DNA of 64,000 bases from Hyphococcus aureus (lineage in GTDB: Bacteria > Pseudomonadota > Alphaproteobacteria > Caulobacterales > Parvularculaceae). How positions within the stretch are numbered: the stretch's first letter is position 1; every line of letters begins with the position of its first letter. Both the position numbers and the translations under genes were made by a program. The notes under the pieces were generated by a model. That model did not search any database. It saw only the letters and a list, made by a program, of their open reading frames with translations, and was not told where the DNA came from. The stretch lies in assembly GCF_042643165.1 (NCBI RefSeq), contig NZ_JBHRSH010000001.1:1240001-1304000 (forward strand). The letters are read 5' to 3'. Shown one piece after another: positions 16,626 to 25,198 of this stretch.

Positions 16626-18047
16626 ATGTTTTTGAAGCAGTTTGTCATTTCAGCGCTGGTGTTGGCGTTTGCTGGTCCGGCGCTCGCGCAGGAAAAAGCG
16701 CCGCCAGCGCTCAGCGACGCGCAGGCGAAGACCGCCGACCGGTTAATCGACGCCGGACTGGAAGATGATCTCGCCTGGGACATTCTTGAAAGCCTGACCA
16801 CGGAAGTGGGGCCGCGCCTTGGCGGGTCGCCGGCAGAGGCGCGCGCGCGCGACTGGGGCGTCGCCAAGCTGAAAGCGCTCGGTTTCAAAAATGTCCGCAT
16901 CGAAACCTATGAGATGCCATACTGGGCGCGGGTTTCGGAAAGCGCCGAAATCATTTCGCCTTTCCCGCAGCCGCTTGCGGTGACGGCGCTGGGGAGATCG
17001 AAAGCAACGCCGGAAGGCGGCGTCACCGGTGAAGTTGTGCGTTTCCCGACTTTGCTTGCGTTGCAGGCGGCGCCGGAAACCGGCTTTGAAGGCAAGATCG
17101 TTTTTGTCGACGAGCCGATGGCGCGGACGCAAGACGGCTCTGGCTACGGAACCGCTGTCGCCAAACGTAGCCAGGCGGCGGTTGAAGCCGGCAAGCGCGG
17201 CGCTGTTGCGTCGCTGATCCGCTCCGCCGGGACAGACAGCCATCGCAATCCCCATACGGGCGGCGGGTTGCGCGGCGAGGGCGAAACGGCGGTTCCTGCG
17301 GCGGCGCTTTCCAATCCTGACGCCGACCAGCTTGCGCGCGCGCTAGAACGCGCGAAGGGACCTGTGACGGTGAAGCTGAATCTTCAGGTTGAGACGGCGG
17401 AGAGCGTGACGTCCGGCAATGTCGTCGGTGAAATTCCGGGGCAGACGGACGAAATTATTGTGATCGGCGGCCATCTCGACAGTTGGGATCTCGGCACCGG
17501 CGCCATTGATGACGCGTCCGGCATAGCCATCACGACGGCGGCGGCGAAACTTGTCGGCGATCTCAAGGGCAAACCAAAGCGCACTCTCCGCGTCGTCATG
17601 TGGGGCGCCGAAGAAGTCGGCATCTATGGCGGCAAGGCGTATGCCGATGCGCATAAGGATGAAATCGACAAACATGTGCTCGCCGCCGAATCCGATTTCG
17701 GCGCCGGCGTTGTTTATCGCTTCGACACGCGGTTCAGCGAAGAGGAACGGCCCAAAGCAAAGGTCTTTGAAGGCGCGCTGCGCCGTCTTGCGGTGACCCC
17801 CGGAAATAACATGGCTTTCGGCGGCGCCGATGTAGGCGGCGTCCGTGATCTCGGTGTGCCGGTTGTGTCACTGCGTCAGGACGGAACCGATTACTTCGAT
17901 CTTCACCACACGCCCGACGACACGCTCGACAAGGTCGATCTCACCGAGCTTCGTCAGAATGTGGCGGCCTGGGCGGCGTTTCTCTACATCGCATCGGAAC
18001 TCGATGGTGATTTCGGCCGTCTGCCGGTGAAAGGGGACGCGCAGTAG
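16626..18047 (+). CDS. exported M28-family zinc peptidase with PA-type insert
   Basis: 473 residues. The signal peptide ends at GPALAQ (about 22). The catalytic domain has the dinuclear zinc ligands of M28 aminopeptidases: His and Asp in GGHLDSWDLGTGAIDDASG (about 280-298), the Glu pair in WGAEEVG (about 327), and His in DLHHTPDD (about 425). A protease-associated-like region is inserted between about residues 115 and 250. The likely role is removal of N-terminal residues from peptides in the periplasm. The gene stands alone, 65 bases before a phosphatase gene on the same strand. Confidence 0.92.
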   Translation: MFLKQFVISALVLAFAGPALAQEKAPPALSDAQAKTADRLIDAGLEDDLAWDILESLTTEVGPRLGGSPAEARARDWGVAKLKALGFKNVRIETYEMPYWARVSESAEIISPFPQPLAVTALGRSKATPEGGVTGEVVRFPTLLALQAAPETGFEGKIVFVDEPMARTQDGSGYGTAVAKRSQAAVEAGKRGAVASLIRSAGTDSHRNPHTGGGLRGEGETAVPAAALSNPDADQLARALERAKGPVTVKLNLQVETAESVTSGNVVGEIPGQTDEIIVIGGHLDSWDLGTGAIDDASGIAITTAAAKLVGDLKGKPKRTLRVVMWGAEEVGIYGGKAYADAHKDEIDKHVLAAESDFGAGVVYRFDTRFSEEERPKAKVFEGALRRLAVTPGNNMAFGGADVGGVRDLGVPVVSLRQDGTDYFDLHHTPDDTLDKVDLTELRQNVAAWAAFLYIASELDGDFGRLPVKGDAQ

Positions 18048-18112
18048 CATCAATGCTAAACCTCTGTCACATGCTGGCGATATAACAGCGCCGGCAAAGA
18101 CAGGGGGCCGCG

Positions 18113-19309
18113 ATGAAAAACGCAATCCTGAAAACAGTGCTGGCGTCAGCGGCAGGCGCCCTCCTGCTGGCGTCTTGTGCATCAACATCAATAGATGCTG
18201 ATGAAGGCGATAACTTTCAGAAAAGATATTATACAATTCAGTACCCGAGCCTGGATGAGCCCGACGGCGCCATCCGCGCCATCCCCATGCCTTCCGCGCC
18301 GCTTGATGAAACTCAAACGCTGACCCGCATCGTCTTTGCCTCCTGCGCGCAGCAGAATGGCGACCAGTCGATCTGGGATCAGATTGCGTCGGAACATCCC
18401 GACCTTACGCTCTATATGGGCGACAATGTCTATGGCGATGTCAGCCCCGACGAGCCGGCGCTTCCCGAATTGAAAACCGCTTACATGCGCCTTGCGCAGT
18501 CGGAACCGTTTGCAAGAGCGCGGGCCGCCGCGCCCATGCTCACGGTCTGGGATGATCATGATTATGGCCGCAATGACGGCGGCGGCGACTATGCGCTGAA
18601 AGAAAAATCCGAAGCCTTGTTCGACTATGTCTGGGCCATGCATGAAGACGACCCCCGCCGCACGCGCCCCGGCGTTTACGGCTCGTGGATTATCGGCGCA
18701 GAGGAGGGCAAGCGCGTTCAGGTGATCATGCTTGATACGAGGTTTTTCCGCTCGCCGCTTGTTGAGACTGATGAGCGCGGCGCCCATGGCAAGGAGCGCT
18801 ATGTCCCCGACGACGATCCGTCGAAAACCATACTGGGCGACGGGCAGTGGCGGTGGTTTGCGGAAGAGCTGCAAAAGCCGGCTGATCTGCGCCTTGTTGT
18901 TTCCTCGATACAGGTCATCGCTGATGGTCATGGCTGGGAGTCTTGGCGACTGTTCCCCCATGAGCGCGCGCGGCTTTACAAGACGATCACCGGACTTGGC
19001 GTCAATGGCGTCGTTTTTCTTTCTGGCGACCGCCATGGAGCGGCGCTCTATCGCAAGGACGGCGTCAATGATTATCCTTTGTTCGAGGCGACATCCTCTT
19101 CGCTGAATTTGCCTGCAAGCATCTGGCGCGCGGAAAGTGGCGAGACCTGGATGGAGGAAGGTCCGAACCGTCTTGGCGACATGATCTATGAAGCGAATTA
19201 CGGCGTCATCGACATCGATTGGGACCAAGGCGCCATTGCTGTCTCGATCCGCAGCAAGGATGGCGATCCTTATCTCAGTGAAACGATCAATCTTCGATCG
19301 CTTCAATAA
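18113..19309 (+). CDS. PhoD-like alkaline phosphatase, lipoprotein
   Basis: 398 residues. The lipobox LLASC puts Cys near residue 22, so the protein is membrane-anchored by lipid. Metallophosphatase motifs occur in order: RIVFASCAQQ, LYMGDNVYGD, VWDDHDYGRND, then MLDTRFFRS, and LSGDRHGAALY. These are the PhoD-type calcium/iron site residues. It lacks the extra N-terminal PhoD domain, so it belongs to the shorter PhoD-like branch. It probably hydrolyses phosphodiesters or monoesters in the periplasm for phosphate supply; no Pho box was recognised. Confidence 0.88.
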   Translation: MKNAILKTVLASAAGALLLASCASTSIDADEGDNFQKRYYTIQYPSLDEPDGAIRAIPMPSAPLDETQTLTRIVFASCAQQNGDQSIWDQIASEHPDLTLYMGDNVYGDVSPDEPALPELKTAYMRLAQSEPFARARAAAPMLTVWDDHDYGRNDGGGDYALKEKSEALFDYVWAMHEDDPRRTRPGVYGSWIIGAEEGKRVQVIMLDTRFFRSPLVETDERGAHGKERYVPDDDPSKTILGDGQWRWFAEELQKPADLRLVVSSIQVIADGHGWESWRLFPHERARLYKTITGLGVNGVVFLSGDRHGAALYRKDGVNDYPLFEATSSSLNLPASIWRAESGETWMEEGPNRLGDMIYEANYGVIDIDWDQGAIAVSIRSKDGDPYLSETINLRSLQ

Positions 19310-19320
19310 TCCGGCACAAA

Positions 19321-19347
19321 AAAACGGGGCTCAGAGAGCCCCGTTTT
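19321..19347. terminator. bidirectional terminator between phosphatase gene and rplS
   Basis: A perfect 12-bp stem AAAACGGGGCTC/GAGCCCCGTTTT with a 3-base loop has A tracts on one side and T on the other, so it works for both converging transcripts. Confidence 0.93.
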
Positions 19348-19369
19348 CAATTCGGATATTTGAAAAGCC

Positions 19370-19744
19370 TTAGGCGCCTTTCTTGGCGCGCTTGTCGACT
19401 TTTTCCGCGATGCGGGCCGACTTGCCGCGGCGATCGCGCAGATAATAAAGCTTCGCGCGGCGAACCTTGCCGCGGCGCACGACGTCGATGGAGTCGATCA
19501 TGGGCGAGTGGACCGGGAAGACGCGCTCGACGCCTTCGCCGAACGAAATCTTGCGGACGGTGAAGCTCTCATTGAGGCCGCCGCCTTTGCGCGCAATGCA
19601 CACGCCTTCATAGGCCTGGATGCGTTCGCGTTCGCCTTCTTTCACCTTGACGTTCACCTTCACGGTGTCGCCCGGTGCGAAATCTGGAATGGTTTTGCCG
19701 AGTTCGGCGATCTGTTCTTTTTCGAGTTGTTCGATGATGTTCAT
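19370..19744 (-). CDS. rplS: 50S ribosomal protein L19
   Basis: 124 residues, MNIIEQLEKEQI to a Lys/Arg-rich end. The stretches FAPGDTVKVNVKVKEGERER and RVFPVHSPMIDSIDVVRRG are diagnostic for L19, which sits at the 30S-50S interface. ATG 19744 overlaps the trmD stop (TGATG), so it is coupled to trmD. The bidirectional terminator follows. Confidence 0.97.
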   Translation of the reverse strand: MNIIEQLEKEQIAELGKTIPDFAPGDTVKVNVKVKEGERERIQAYEGVCIARKGGGLNESFTVRKISFGEGVERVFPVHSPMIDSIDVVRRGKVRRAKLYYLRDRRGKSARIAEKVDKRAKKGA

Positions 19745-20469
19745 CACTTCGGTTCCTTGTTGTCGCTGCGCCGGATAGGACCGTCAGATGAAAACCTCTC
19801 CCAGAGGTCCGGTCGTCGCGTTCGCGTTATTTCTTGCCGCTTTTCGCGCCGCCACGCGGCGATTTTCTGGTGATCGCCTCCGAGCAGCACGTCCGGGATG
19901 GCCCGGCCTTCGAATTCTCGCGGGCGGGTGTACTGGGGATATTCCAGAAGACCGCCCTCAAAGCTTTCCTCCCCAAGGGAGGAAGCCGAGCCCAATACCC
20001 CCGGAATTAGCCGGACGCAAGCCTCGATCAGGGCCATGGCGGGGATTTCTCCCCCGGCGAGGACGAAATCGCCAATAGAGACCTCTTCCACGTCTCTGGC
20101 GTCGAAAAGCCGCTCATCGATCCCCTCAAACCGGCCGCACAGGGCGATGAGGCCCGGCCCGGCGGCGAGCGATCGGGCGCGGGCCTGGGAAAAAGGCTTC
20201 CCCCGGGGCGTAAGGCAGACAATTGGCCGGTCGTTTCGGGCAACGGAATCAATCGCGTGGGCGAGAATATCAGCGCGCATGACGAGGCCAGCCCCGCCGC
20301 CGGCGGGGGTGTCGTCCACCGAACCGTATTTATTGTCGGAAAAATCCCGGATGTTGACCGTGTCGAGCGCCCACAGGCCCTCGGCGGCGGCCCGTCCGAG
20401 AACGGAGGCGCCGAGGGGCCCCGGAAACAACTCCGGGAAAAGCGTCAATATGGTCGCTTGCCAGCTCAT
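19744..20469 (-). CDS. trmD: tRNA (guanine37-N1)-methyltransferase TrmD
   Basis: A 241-residue SPOUT methyltransferase that makes m1G37 and prevents frameshifting. The trefoil-knot AdoMet site is visible: LIALCGRFEGIDERL, then VEEVSIGDFVLAGGEIPAM, and the deep-knot LLEYPQYTRP and IPDVLLGGDHQKI stretches. The N-terminus ATILTLFPELFPGPLG is standard. rplS follows with a stop/start overlap. Upstream, where rimM normally abuts, an unknown exported gene and an AT-rich stretch intervene. Confidence 0.97.
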   Translation of the reverse strand: MSWQATILTLFPELFPGPLGASVLGRAAAEGLWALDTVNIRDFSDNKYGSVDDTPAGGGAGLVMRADILAHAIDSVARNDRPIVCLTPRGKPFSQARARSLAAGPGLIALCGRFEGIDERLFDARDVEEVSIGDFVLAGGEIPAMALIEACVRLIPGVLGSASSLGEESFEGGLLEYPQYTRPREFEGRAIPDVLLGGDHQKIAAWRREKRQEITRTRRPDLWERFSSDGPIRRSDNKEPK

Positions 20470-20558
20470 GCCCGGTCAGATGGCATGGGGGCGAAGGGGA
20501 GGCAAGGAGGGGGCTCTTGGCGTTCGTTTCGGTTCAGGCTGCTTCTATTGGTGAATTT

Positions 20559-21014
20559 CTAATCGCTTGTCCCCTTGGGGCCGATCTGGATGAAGGTTTT
20601 AAATGGTTGAGGGGCAATTAAAAATTTGCAGCTCAGATTTCGATTCTGCAGGCTGGATTGTATAATTGGCGCGGTAAAGTTGCCTGTGTCGCCTCCGCTG
20701 GGGCCAGAGTGACACTGAATGACATCATCAGGGATTTCCGCCGACATGCTGATCGATCTGGCGGTAGGCGTTTCATTTCCATTTAGGAAGCACCGTAACC
20801 GAAGGCCTTCAAAGACACCTTCTTTCAAGGCGATGTCTTTTTCCGTATAGCCCCCGTCTGGATTCGTGACCAAAAGCTTGCATTCGCCAGATAGCGAAGT
20901 GTCGACATCAGTAATCGATATTGGATAGCTGACTGCTTCTCCTGCGAGTGCAACAGCCAGAGAGTTGCAAAGCCATATCGAACAGGATGCGCTGATTATG
21001 TTGTTGAAATTCAT
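20559..21014 (-). CDS. unknown secreted protein between rimM and trmD
   Basis: 151 residues. The N-terminus has a hydrophobic core cut near ALAGEA, and the body is a small beta-rich domain with several Cys and no recognised motif (GECKLLVTNPDGGY, LRLRCFLNGNETP, NRNLSCKFLIAP). Base composition is distinctly more AT-rich than trmD or rimM, as is the 245-base region upstream. It interrupts the rimM-trmD pair and ends 89 bases before trmD. Recent acquisition is plausible; the function is unknown. Confidence 0.6.
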   Translation of the reverse strand: MNFNNIISASCSIWLCNSLAVALAGEAVSYPISITDVDTSLSGECKLLVTNPDGGYTEKDIALKEGVFEGLRLRCFLNGNETPTARSISMSAEIPDDVIQCHSGPSGGDTGNFTAPIIQSSLQNRNLSCKFLIAPQPFKTFIQIGPKGTSD

Positions 21015-21259
21015 AACGTGCCTCTATTTGAAGTGTTGAATTATGCAAAAATCTACAGTACAGAATTAAGTATAGATTTTATTTTTTATAATCTATACTG
21101 TTATTATAATAATAAATAACAGATCACCAAGAGATGCTGCGATATTTAAGCGCGCAATGCCTGTTTCGTTGCTGAATGCTGTGAATTCGTGTGGATTTTT
21201 CAGGCAGGGATTTGCTTCAACTCAAGCTTTGAGACCGGAATTAACGGGAGTGCGCCCGT
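21015..21259. promoter_or_regulatory. AT-rich control region with nested inverted repeats
   Basis: This 245-base gap is strikingly AT-rich. AGTATAGATT (21069-21078) is a perfect inverted repeat of AATCTATACT (21090-21099), and TGTTATT (21099-21105) of AATAACA (21115-21121). They lie upstream of the unknown secreted gene, suggesting a regulated promoter or a transcript-end structure for rimM. No gene is seen in the gap. Confidence 0.5.
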
Positions 21260-21805
21260 TCAGTCTTCATCGGCTGGCGGTTCTTCGTCACCGAGTTCAA
21301 TAGCGTCGCGTGCAATAGTAATCCGGGCTTCAGCGATGGCCACGGCGGGAGCCGCCTCTTTCGTAAATGGCACGAGCCTCACGCCTTTGACGTCTGGGAT
21401 GCCTGTTAGCTCCAGCACGTCGCCGGCGCCGAAATTATAGACGGCTTTGACCTCGCCCAGGGCTGCGCCGGTTTCGTCGAAGGCTTTGAGACCGACGAGA
21501 TCGTCGAGGTAGAATTCGTCCTCTTCGGGCGCCGGGAGAACGTCCCGGTTTATATAGAGGCTCACGCCTTTGAGGGCCTGTGCATCTTCTCGGCTTTTTA
21601 TCTCCGGCGCGCTCACAATAACGAAGCCGTCTGTGAGGACCTTGACGATTTTCAGTGTGAAACTGCGCGCGCCGTCTTCGGTTTCAACGCGGCCATAGGC
21701 GGCGACCCCTTTGGGCGTTTCGGTGAAGGTCTTGATTTTGGCGTCGCCTTTAACGCCATGGGCGCCGGCGAAGGCGCCAAGGCATACACGCTGCGCGCCG
21801 CTCAT
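21260..21805 (-). CDS. rimM: 16S rRNA processing protein RimM
   Basis: 181 residues. The N-terminal RimM barrel has VCLGAFAGAHGVKGDAKIKTF, and the C-terminal PRC-type barrel has EFYLDDLVGLKAFDETG and the closing RLVPFTKEAAPAV region. RimM binds S19 and helps maturation of the 30S head. The start overlaps the stop of the upstream MFS gene by 4 bases, so it is co-transcribed with that pump. It is split from trmD by the unknown secreted gene. Confidence 0.95.
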   Translation of the reverse strand: MSGAQRVCLGAFAGAHGVKGDAKIKTFTETPKGVAAYGRVETEDGARSFTLKIVKVLTDGFVIVSAPEIKSREDAQALKGVSLYINRDVLPAPEEDEFYLDDLVGLKAFDETGAALGEVKAVYNFGAGDVLELTGIPDVKGVRLVPFTKEAAPAVAIAEARITIARDAIELGDEEPPADED

Positions 21806-23043
21806 TCAGCAGGCTCCGGCTCATGTTCGCCGACCCCGAACAGCTTGCCGTTTTCGGTCCAGTAGATGAGGAGCGAGCCGGCGACGCCAAGAATGACGAA
21901 ACCGACCACCATTGGCGTCGTGGTGCCGTTGAATTGCGCGCCGACAATGCCGCCCAGTAGTCCGGCGATGGTGGTTCCGGCGAATCCGTTGAGCGCCGCC
22001 GCCGACCCGGCGTTGTGCCCCATTGGCTCCATGGCGAGGGCGGTGGCGTTGGGCCCGATCAGGCCCATGGCGAAAAACGACGCCATCATGCAGATGATAA
22101 ACGCCGCCAGATTTTCGCCAATCAGGGCGATGAAAATCAGATGCACGACATTGGCGCCAATAAAAAGGAACATGGCGGAATGCGACAGACGGCGCATGCC
22201 GAAACGCGAAACCAGCCGCGAATTCACCAGCGATGAAACCGCGAAAGCGCTGGCGATGAAAGCAAAGACCAGGGTGAATTTATCGCCAAGCTTGAACACG
22301 TCGATGAAAACCTGTTCGGCGGAGCTGATATAACTGAACACTGCGCCAAAGAAACTTGCCGCCGCCAGCGTATAGCCGATGGAGATCCGGTTGGTGAGGA
22401 ACAGCAGATAGGAGGCGATGATGGGCCGCGCGCGCAAGGGCTTCACATCTTCCGGCGCCAGGGTCTCAGGCAGCCTGTAGGCGGCCCAGAGCGCGAAAAT
22501 GGCGCCGTAAACAAGCAGCGCAATGAAAATGCCGCGCCAGGGCGCCACAAACAAAATCAACTGGCCGATGCCGGGCGCCAGAATCGGCGCCGCCATGAAG
22601 ATGGTGATCGCGAGCGACATGATCTCCGCCATGCGCCGCCCGGAACATTGATCGCGCACAACGGCGACGGCGGCGACCCGCGTCGCGGCGGTGGCGACGC
22701 CCTGAAAGGCGCGCGCGGCGAGGAGCAAGGTGAAGGACGAGGCCATGATCGAAAGCAGCGAGCCCACCGTATAAGCGGCGAGAGACCACATCAGCACGCG
22801 CTTTCGCCCGAACCGATCCACAATCGGCCCGAAGAACAATTGGGCGATGCCGTTCGCAAGGACGTAAATAATGATGATGAGCTGGCGGTCATTGTCGTGG
22901 CGCGCGCCAAGTTCGTCGCCGATAATGCCCAGCGCCGGGAGCATGATATCGACCGCAAAGGCGTTGAGCGCCATCGACGCGGCGACGATGGCGACCAGCT
23001 CCCAATAGGATAGGCGGGGGGTGTCTCGCGCCGCGTCGGTCAT
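21802..23043 (-). CDS. Bcr/CflA-type MFS drug efflux transporter
   Basis: 413 residues and 12 hydrophobic segments. The MFS loop-2 motif GPIVDRFGRKRVLMWSLAAY and the motif-C region with MAAPILAPGIGQLI place it among the 12-helix drug:proton antiporters of the Bcr/CflA branch. The N-terminus (LSYWELVAIVAASMALNAFA, then DIMLPALGIIGDELG) fits this branch. It sits directly upstream of rimM with a 4-base overlap, an unusual partner for a ribosome-maturation gene. Confidence 0.85.
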   Translation of the reverse strand: MTDAARDTPRLSYWELVAIVAASMALNAFAVDIMLPALGIIGDELGARHDNDRQLIIIIYVLANGIAQLFFGPIVDRFGRKRVLMWSLAAYTVGSLLSIMASSFTLLLAARAFQGVATAATRVAAVAVVRDQCSGRRMAEIMSLAITIFMAAPILAPGIGQLILFVAPWRGIFIALLVYGAIFALWAAYRLPETLAPEDVKPLRARPIIASYLLFLTNRISIGYTLAAASFFGAVFSYISSAEQVFIDVFKLGDKFTLVFAFIASAFAVSSLVNSRLVSRFGMRRLSHSAMFLFIGANVVHLIFIALIGENLAAFIICMMASFFAMGLIGPNATALAMEPMGHNAGSAAALNGFAGTTIAGLLGGIVGAQFNGTTTPMVVGFVILGVAGSLLIYWTENGKLFGVGEHEPEPAE

Positions 23044-23147
23044 GGTCGGGGCCTACGCGCCCGCGCCGCATTTGGCAATAAGCAGGGGGATAGGAGTTCC
23101 CGGGAAACCTGATTAGGCTTCGCATCCCCTAGGGAGGGCGAGGTCTG

Positions 23148-23435
23148 ATGACGGACAATGATAAAAAGACGGGCGAGACCGCGTCGGCGCGGGCGAAAGC
23201 CTATTGGCGCGAGAATGTGAAATTGCTCTTGGCGTTGCTTGCCGTGTGGTTCGCCGTCTCTTTCGGCGCGGGTGTCCTGTTTGTCGATGCGCTGAACGCC
23301 ATTCACATAGGCGGTTTCAAGCTGGGCTTCTGGTTCGCGCAACAAGGATCGATTGTCGTCTTTGTGATTCTGATTTTCATCTACGCCGCGCGTATGAAAG
23401 CCATTGACCGGCGTTTCGGCGCTTCCGGCGAATAG
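23148..23435 (+). CDS. DUF4212 small subunit of a sodium/solute symporter
   Basis: 95 residues with two membrane helices (about 28-50 and 60-82). The stretch AYWRENVKLLLALLAVWF is characteristic of DUF4212 proteins, which are encoded next to, and probably act with, one subfamily of sodium:solute symporters. The partner gene starts 8 bases downstream. Confidence 0.88.
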   Translation: MTDNDKKTGETASARAKAYWRENVKLLLALLAVWFAVSFGAGVLFVDALNAIHIGGFKLGFWFAQQGSIVVFVILIFIYAARMKAIDRRFGASGE

Positions 23436-23443
23436 GCGAAACC

Positions 23444-25198
23444 ATGGACGCGCAATCTCTCACCTATATTTTTGTCGGCGCGTCCTTCGCGCTCTATATT
23501 GGCATTGCTGTCTGGTCCCGGGCGGGGTCGACCGCCGAGTTTTATGTCGCTGGCGGACATGTGCACCCCATCGCCAATGGCATGGCGACCGCCGCTGACT
23601 GGATGAGCGCCGCCTCGTTTATTTCCATGGCGGGGATCATCGCGTTCGCAGGCTATGACGCGAGCGTTTACCTGATGGGCTGGACCGGCGGCTATGTCTT
23701 GCTGGCGCTTTTGCTTGCGCCTTATCTTCGTAAATTCGGCCAGTTCACCGTGCCGGATTTTATCGGCGAGCGGTATTATTCGAAAACCGCGCGCGTAGTT
23801 GCGGTGATCTGTTTGATCGTCGTTTCCTTCACCTATATCGCCGGGCAAATGCGCGGCGTCGGCGTTGTCTTTTCGCGCTTTCTGGAAATGCCGATCGAAT
23901 GGGGCGTCGTCACCGGCATGGGCGTTGTGTTTTTCTACGCCGTGCTTGGCGGCATGAAAGGCATCACCTACACCCAAGTTGCACAATATTGCGTGTTGAT
24001 TTTCGCCTATCTCGTGCCGGCGATTTTCATTTCCATGATGATAACCGGAAATCCCATACCGCAACTGGGCCTCGGCTCTCATGTGACGGGCGAAACGGTT
24101 TCGGTTCTTGAAAAGCTTGATGGCGCATTGCTTGATCTCGGATTTTCGGCTTTCACAGCGGGGACCAAGTCAACCATCGACGTGTTCGCCATCACGCTCG
24201 CCCTGATGGTGGGGACGGCGGGGCTGCCTCATGTGATCGTGCGGTTCTTCACCGTGCCGAAGGTTTCCGATGCGCGTCTTTCCGCAGGCTATGCGCTGGT
24301 TTTCATCGCAATTCTTTACACAACTGCGCCGGCGGTGGGCGCCTTTGCGCGCCTCAACTTTATCGAAAATGTTCATGAGCAGTCCTACGCCGAGGCGCCG
24401 CAATGGGTGAAAAGCTGGGAGGGGATCGGCCTGATTGCATGGCTCGACAAGAATGGCGATGGCGTCATTCAATATGCGCCCGGCGCGCCTTTTGACGGGC
24501 GGGCGGAGTTCACCGGCGAGACGGGCCCCAACGGAGAGCGGCTTGTCGCCAATGCGCCGACGGACAACGCCAATGAAATTTCCGTCGATCGCGACATCAT
24601 GGTGCTCGCCAATCCGGAGATCGCCGGGCTGCCCGGATGGGTGATCGCGCTGGTGGCCGCTGGCGGCGTCGCTGCGGCGCTGTCGACGGCGGCGGGGCTC
24701 CTGCTCGTTATCTCAACCGCGATCAGTCACGATCTTTTGAAAAAAACCTTCCGCCCACAGATTACAGAGAAAACCGAACTGATGGCGGCGCGCGGCGCTG
24801 CGGCGGCGGCGATCCTTGTCGCCGGTTATCTCGGCATTAATCCGCCGGGTTTCGTGGCGCAGGTGGTGGCGCTTGCCTTCGGGCTTGCAGCGGCGTCGCT
24901 TTTTCCGGCGATCCTGATGGGCATCTTTTTCAAACACATCAATCGCGAAGGGGCCGTCGCGGGCATGCTGGCGGGGTTGGTCTTCACGCTCTCATATATC
25001 GTCTATTTCAAGTCGCCCTGGTTCGGCGCGGTCAACGATGCGGATCATTGGCTTTTTGGCATCTCGCCTGAAGGGATCGGCGCCGTTGGCATGGCGCTGA
25101 ATTTTGTCACCGCCGTCGCCATCTCCCGCTTCACCGCGCCGACGCCGGCAAGCGTGCGCGTCATGGTCGATGCGATCAGGGTGCCGGAAAGCGGCTAG
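23444..25198 (+). CDS. sodium:solute symporter family protein (DUF4212-linked)
   Basis: A 584-residue carrier with about 13 helices and the SSS signatures STAEFYVAGGHVHPIANGMA and GTAGLPHVIVRFFTVPKV, as in acetate/monocarboxylate carriers such as ActP. Between helices there is a soluble insert of about 80 residues (about 325-395). It holds DKNGDGVIQ, an EF-hand-like loop (Asp 1, Asn 3, Asp 5, Gly 6), although the twelfth position is Pro rather than Glu. It is paired with the DUF4212 gene. The substrate is probably a short carboxylate. The stop overlaps the converging gene by 4 bases. Confidence 0.88.
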   Translation: MDAQSLTYIFVGASFALYIGIAVWSRAGSTAEFYVAGGHVHPIANGMATAADWMSAASFISMAGIIAFAGYDASVYLMGWTGGYVLLALLLAPYLRKFGQFTVPDFIGERYYSKTARVVAVICLIVVSFTYIAGQMRGVGVVFSRFLEMPIEWGVVTGMGVVFFYAVLGGMKGITYTQVAQYCVLIFAYLVPAIFISMMITGNPIPQLGLGSHVTGETVSVLEKLDGALLDLGFSAFTAGTKSTIDVFAITLALMVGTAGLPHVIVRFFTVPKVSDARLSAGYALVFIAILYTTAPAVGAFARLNFIENVHEQSYAEAPQWVKSWEGIGLIAWLDKNGDGVIQYAPGAPFDGRAEFTGETGPNGERLVANAPTDNANEISVDRDIMVLANPEIAGLPGWVIALVAAGGVAAALSTAAGLLLVISTAISHDLLKKTFRPQITEKTELMAARGAAAAAILVAGYLGINPPGFVAQVVALAFGLAAASLFPAILMGIFFKHINREGAVAGMLAGLVFTLSYIVYFKSPWFGAVNDADHWLFGISPEGIGAVGMALNFVTAVAISRFTAPTPASVRVMVDAIRVPESG

